This document shows positions 59,066 through 64,000 of a DNA stretch of 64,000 bases, one piece after another (within the stretch, counting starts at the first letter, position 1; the number at the start of each line of letters is the position of its first letter). Source of the DNA: Ulva prolifera. Taxonomy: Eukaryota > Chlorophyta > Ulvophyceae > Ulvales > Ulvaceae. The translations under genes and the position numbers were made by a program. The notes under the pieces were generated by a model. It saw only the letters and a list, made by a program, of their open reading frames with translations, ran no database searches and was not told the origin of the DNA. The DNA lies in assembly GCA_023078555.1 (NCBI GenBank), contig CM041201.1, positions 2,363,713 to 2,427,712 on the forward strand, in the 5' to 3' direction.

Positions 59066-61444
59066 CCAGTGAGCGTGGGGTCGGCTGCCTGACGGACAGA
59101 GGCCAGGCTCCGGACGTCCTGCAAACAGGTTCTGCAGTCAGCACTCTGTTGATAACTATGCCGGCACACATTGTGAGCAAACCTGCTGGCACGTGCATGC
59201 TGGTGCTGCCGTCGCCACAAGCACACCTACCAGATGCGTGGCATGCCCACTAAACTAATTTTCATGGATCTGTCAGCTGGCTACTATAGCTAGCTGAACT
59301 GCAGATCCCATGGCACTGCGCGACTCGACGATACATAATGCAGTACAACATGAATCCTTGTTGAGTCGCGCAGTGTCGTGGATTCCGAGTGCCGCATCAT
59401 GTCAGTGCAGCTTCAACACGCACGCATGAGACACAGGGCGATACATGCAACCACATGGACAAAACTCGGAAATGTTCTACCCTGCCATGCACAAGGCCAT
59501 GCGCCCAGATGGCTTGATGGTGCCGTGCCTTGATGTGGCCCTGGCCCTATGGATGCTGGGGCAGTCCATGGCAAACGCCTGCATGCATGCACGCAGAACA
59601 CACCTGCCGCTGGTGCCCGAGCCGAGCGCGGCAGTGGCCGCAACTCACGCAGGGGCGCCTGAATGGACTGCCCGGCTTCGTGTGCACTTGGAGGCGGCTC
59701 CCTCTGGGTAACGGGGCGTCGGTGGGGGCGGGAGTGCGTTGGGTGGAACGCCTGTCAGACAGTGGCTATAGATGGAGGATCAACTGCAAGTGGGGCTGGA
59801 GGGGACCTGCAGGGCAGCAACTGTCAGGGGCACGCACGCCGCCATGGCACCAGATGGACGAATGTGGCACGGCCTGTCACCATCACCACCACATTTGGCA
59901 TCAGCATACATCATAGCGGATGCCGATTCTTAGATGGATCCACTGAGCCTTTGATGCCATGGCCGACTTGCCAAGACTTTGCCCTGGAGACTTTGCACTT
60001 CAGATGCATGCGCATATGGCGAATGTACGCACACCTGTCAGCGGGCATCTTCAGACCAAATGTGGCTGCAATGTAGACTGCGGGTGTGGCTGCCTCAGTC
60101 TGGCACGAGGGCCTGCATGGGCAGCTGCAGTCACCAGTTGCACAGCCTGATGCATCACAAATGCAACTGACTTGTGTTGCAATGTAGTGAGAACCGGTAT
60201 AGTGTTAAAAGTCAGAACTGTCGGCGTTGATAGCGTTGATAGCGTTCTATGCCAATGCCAGTGGGTGTTTTTGGTGCATGCATGTGCATATGCAGACTTG
60301 GCCAAAGCTACAACAAGACCTTTGCTGCCAATGTGATGCATGGGAACGTGCCGGGAGGGGCAGTGTCAACATGATTTGGGCAGCAAACACTGGGGCAGGC
60401 AGCTGCCCAAGCAGCCTGAGCGACACGTAAATATTATTTGGACAGTGACCAGGCAGCTGCACAAGCCGCCTGAGCAACAAGCAGATGCCCCAGCAAACAC
60501 AGCCATGCTTCTTGGGAACTGCAACGGACAGCAGGCAAACCAGCCAGAGCTGCTGAGCAACAATATCGCAAGGTACAGGTTTGCATGATGCGGTAGTGTG
60601 ATGCAGGCACCACCGATTCTGACATTGGCAGGATAGGTCAGGAGTGAGCTGAAGGCGGATTGAGAGTCTCGATTTTAGACCTGCTTTGTCATGTGGAAAG
60701 CAGTGCAGAAGAGGTGGTCACGCATGGGGCAGGTACCATGTCTGGTCAATTTCACAATCTCGTAACAAATCTTTGCTGATATCGCTAAATCTAGGATTGA
60801 GTCAATGTCCTGGAAAACAGCAACTGCACTGACATTCAGCGTTGTTTTAACAAACGATGCGGATAGAATAAACAATGCGATGAAAGTCATCGCTCAAAGT
60901 GCTCTTGAAACCAGAATTTGCAGCACCCCTTATCGCATACGTGCATTGACTGACCGCTTGCGGACTTCAAGGCAGGTGTGACGTGGCGTGCCGAACTTGA
61001 AGTAGCCTGGCCTCATGAGCTTGGTTGGCAGGTGTCTACAGAGCCTGCGGAATGTGCTTCCATATGAGCTGCATTGATGCATGCATGGTGTTCCACCGCG
61101 TGCCATTGTCAATCATGATGTCAGTGCACACCTGCTGGGTTTGTTGAGACAGATCAGAGATTCCGTGGCGTATCCTATAGTGCATTAGCTGCAACATGGA
61201 TCTGTCAGCCGCCTACTAGCTGATGTCAAGTTACAGATCCCATTGTACTGCGCGACACTCTACGACTTCAATATCCTGTACTATACCGTGGATCCATCGC
61301 AGGTCACGCCATGATGCGATTGTGTCACGCATTTTGCAAACTGCAGCACGAACTCAACGCGAATGCATGCGAGGCAGGGTTCTCGTAGCTAGTCGTAAGT
61401 CAGTGCTGCCATCGCTGCAGTTAGTGCTGCCACAATATACACAG

Positions 61445-61704
61445 TCCAATGGGTTGAGGACGGATTAAAAGCTACCCCCTCCGGTTCAGGAGGTCGTGGG
61501 TTCGATTCTGCGTGTGCTTTGGGGAGACGAAACAGCCGTACGTGACCACCTCGCTTAGCACAGGAGGAGGCCCTGTGAGTTGCGTATGGTCGTCTGAGGG
61601 GGGTTTCCAGGTGGTTTACCCCTTCGGCATATGTGGTCCCGTTAACTCGGAGTTGTCAGTGTCCAACAGGATACGGCTCAGTAAATTTATATTTACTTTA
61701 CTTT
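61445..61704 (+). mobile_element. tRNA-derived SINE-like insertion
   Basis: A roughly 260-bp segment interrupts the M module between TACACAG (61,438-61,444) and TACACATAG (61,705-61,713). The modules at 22,760 and 58,290 are uninterrupted there, so they act as empty sites, and the flanks look like a 7-9 bp target duplication. Near its 5' end is GGTTCGATTCT (61,499-61,509), a good RNA polymerase III B box. About 45 bp before it, CAATGGGTTGAGGA resembles a tRNA D-loop/A box, and CCTCC...GGAGG (from about 61,479) resembles an anticodon stem. The 3' end is AT-rich (TAAATTTATATTTACTTTAC). No protein is encoded. The tRNA part is degenerate, so this is not a tRNA gene. Confidence 0.6.
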
Positions 61705-62482
61705 TACACATAGCCTGCCCTGCCATGTGCAGAGCCATGCATGAGGACCAGATGGCTGCACGTTCCCGTGGTGTGATGCCACCCTGAGCCTAGTCCCGCT
61801 GCGGCAGTCCACCGTGCACGCGTGCGTGGAGAACACACCTCACGCTGGGGCCTTGCTCAAGCGCGGCAGTATCCAGAACTCGGGCAGCGGTGCTGGGGGG
61901 GGGGGGGGAGCTCCCAGTTCAGTGTGCAGTTGGGGTGTGGCTCGCTCTAGGGAATGCGGGTGTGGGTGGGGGCGGGAGAGCTTGGCGTGGGGCGCCTCTT
62001 GAGGCGGTACTACGCTAGTAGCGGCAGATGCAAGACCGATTACTTATGTGCAATTGGGGTCTGAGAGGGCCTGCACACGCTGCGGCAGTCAGCGGCACCC
62101 CCGGCGCCGTGGCACAGACATGTGTCACAGTGTCTGCAAAACAAACACTTGTGGCACCGTGCTTCGCCACCACATCTGGCAACTCACAATATCATGGCGG
62201 ATGCATATCCCAATTGCAAGATGGATTGCACGCTGTAGCGAGCCCCTGACACCGTGGCATATTTCCAATGGCTGGCGGCACGTCTCCAATGGATGGCAGC
62301 AGCACTGCAACGACTCATTCCTGCGCAATTCAAAGTCATGGCGTAGCATGTTGGCAAATACACTATGCCGCTTTGGAGACACACGTGCAGATGCATGCAC
62401 ACCTGACAATCGACGTCTTCCAGTTGACCAAAGTTGTGGCCGAAACACGTCCCAAAGTGCTGTTGTCTCAGTGTGGCATGTA

Positions 62483-62507
62483 GGGGGGGGGGGGGGGGGG
62501 GGGGGGG
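62483..62507 (+). repeat. Poly-G run (25 G)
   Basis: Uninterrupted G run at the boundary between a diverged sub-repeat copy and the main T module of unit C. Confidence 0.85.
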
Positions 62508-62509
62508 AC

Positions 62510-64000
62510 CAAGTGCGAGTTGGGCTTGAGAGGGCCTGCACAGGCTGCGGCGGTCAGGGGCACCCCGGCCGCCGTTGCACAGAAGAATCGAATCTGGCAA
62601 TGCGGATTTCCGCCACATTTGGCATCTCAATGCAACATGGCGGATGCAGATCTAGATTCCAATTGCAAGATGGATTGCACGCTGCAGCGAGCCCCTGGCG
62701 CCATGGCACGTGCTGTACAGCCGCATTGGCTGGCGCCACAACTGCAATCTCATTCCTGCGGCATACAGAGTCATCAAGTGGCATGTTTACAGGTACATAC
62801 CACACACTATGACGTTTTGCGAACACATGTGCATGTAGCATTGCACACCTGGAAATTGGTGTCTTCCAACTGACCAAAAAGGTGGCCGAAGCACGGATTG
62901 AAGCGCTGTTGTCTCGGTGTGGCGCGAAAACGGGAGGGGCGGTTCGGAAAGGGTCGGCACAGTCAAGGAACAGAGACAGGCCCCAGTGGGCTCTGAGATG
63001 GCCTAGCCAGGCAGCCGCAGTCCTGCAGCATCACACTCTCGAGTGACACTGTGTGGCAGTCTAGGGACGTGCCCTCTGTTGTGATGCATTCTTGCCCGTC
63101 TCGCAGTGGTGCGCCGCATCACCGATACATCGACAGCGCCACTCGGAGGAACACTGCAGCGGGCTCGTGGCAGGCACACATCGATCGGGCCAGAGTGAAC
63201 ATGCATGAATCGGACAGCAAACAGGCAGGCGCCCTAGCACCCTGAGCGACATGCGCATGCTGTAGCAATCGCGACACATCCACATCCTGGGGCTCCGCTG
63301 TGACTGAAGGGGACACACTCAGCGGAGGTGTGTCCCTGTAACACACTTGCTTTGTCCTTGTAACACACTCAGCGGAGGTGCTGACTTAGTGCTAGGGGAT
63401 CTCAACTCACTGCTGAGGAGCAACATTGCAAGGTGCAGATCGCAGTTGCATGATGCGGACATGGTTGGTTGTGATGTCGGCAGACAAGGCTAAAAATATG
63501 GTCGATGCGGATTAAAAACTATACTTGGCATGTGGAAAGCAGTGTAGGACAAGCAGAGGTGGCCACGAGTGGAGCTCGACACGCTCGTGCACGACGTGAA
63601 AGCTTCCCTCACACGGCAGCTGAACTTGCTGATCATCCCGTCAAGGCGGTGTCTATGTCCTGTGAATCAAGTTTTCGTCTGAACCGAATCTGTCGACCTG
63701 GATTCGCGATCGGTCTCTGGAAAGCCAGGGAAATGTAGCAGAAGCCCGTGCGCGAATGAAGGTATACATAAATATACAAGAAAGGCAGCTAAGATGAGTG
63801 TTCCCGTGAGAAGTGTTACAAGGGCAAAAGTGAGAAGTGTCATAAGCGGGGCCCAATGAGAAGTGTGCCTGTCCCGCGCTACACCCGACGCTGGCCGTTT
63901 GGATCTGCTTTGGCTCCGCATAGCAATCGACAGAACAGCGTTCGATAGTCTGTTTCTGCCCAGCTTTGCAAACTTTCCAGTATGGCACAGGCTGCACATC
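62510..64000. repeat. Right-flank repeat module T, unit C (cut by window end)
   Basis: Matches 23,100-23,965 plus 25,229-25,830 of unit A and 34,620-36,090 of unit B. A short tandem around CTTGTAACACACTCAGCGG is doubled at about 63,320-63,380. A more diverged copy of the ATTTGGCATCTCAATG sub-repeat precedes it at 62,172. The window ends inside the module, so a fourth unit may follow. Confidence 0.7.

Larger units (their letters stand above)
57804..62509. promoter_or_regulatory. NLR3 upstream region with three M repeat modules
   Basis: The module seen once upstream of NLR1 is present three times: about 57,990-58,620, 59,230-59,760 and 61,130-62,110. Each carries the GGATCTGTCAGC...TACTAGCTGATG, GCATGCATGCGAGGCAGGG, TACACACAGCCTGCC and ACACACCTCACGCTGGGGCC landmarks with many differences. 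Between 59,760 and 61,130 the sequence contains a diverged ATTTGGCATCAGCATAC sub-repeat and no supported gene. Confidence 0.55.

Noticed and set aside
61445-61520. A tRNA gene
   Set aside because: Only the B box and a loose D-loop-like and anticodon-stem-like match are present; no acceptor stem pairs. It fits a SINE head better.

Overview
The window is nuclear DNA of a photosynthetic eukaryote, most likely a chlorophyte green alga. Several things point there: multi-exon genes whose GT...AG introns have GT-rich tracts before a GCAG acceptor, exons much richer in GC than introns, TGTAA-type polyadenylation signals, and a mix of plant-type NB-ARC/LRR receptors, plastid-type starch synthase, SERCA/ECA-type Ca2+-ATPase and tropinone-reductase-like SDR genes. 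The species cannot be named from the sequence alone.

The dominant structure is a tandem array of three related units in the same orientation: A (1 to about 26,060), B (about 26,061-36,338) and C (36,339 to beyond the window end). The full unit reads: left flank; 3'-end fragment of a starch synthase (minus); Ca2+-ATPase fragment (plus); SDR1 (plus); SDR2 (plus); an NB-ARC/LRR receptor (minus); a repeat-rich right flank. Unit A also has a decayed extra SDR (SDR0) fused to the ATPase. Unit B lost most of the middle and gained a non-LTR retrotransposon fragment, an inverted segment and a 3' fragment of an FtsH/YME1-type AAA protease. Unit C has three copies of the repeat module upstream of its NLR, plus a SINE-like insertion.

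The genes that look intact are SDR1 in unit A (five exons, 270 aa, last intron needing a GC donor), SDR2 in unit C (five exons, 279 aa, all GT-AG), and the NLRs at 18,712-22,008, 32,185-34,602 and 53,502-57,803 (1098, 805 and 1433 aa). The middle NLR lacks its N-terminus and upstream region. The first has an unrelated C-terminal tail. The duplicated SDR pair has decayed reciprocally: SDR2 is broken in A, while SDR1 carries two frame-preserving deletions in C. Starch synthase, Ca2+-ATPase and FtsH are present only as 3' parts.

The most interesting feature is the NLR family. Its LRR domains are arrays of almost identical 24-residue (72-bp) repeats, numbering about 12, 5 and 29 in the three paralogues. 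Variation is concentrated at a few residues beside the conserved Cys of the LRR core, and a block of ten repeats is duplicated in the third gene. This resembles fungal NLRs with highly homogenised repeats, here using LRRs in an alga. Unit C is also a mosaic: its first 4.6 kb is almost identical to unit A, and divergence rises sharply exactly at a deletion junction.

All coordinates, splice sites and alignments were worked out by eye. Percentages are not given where they could not be counted.
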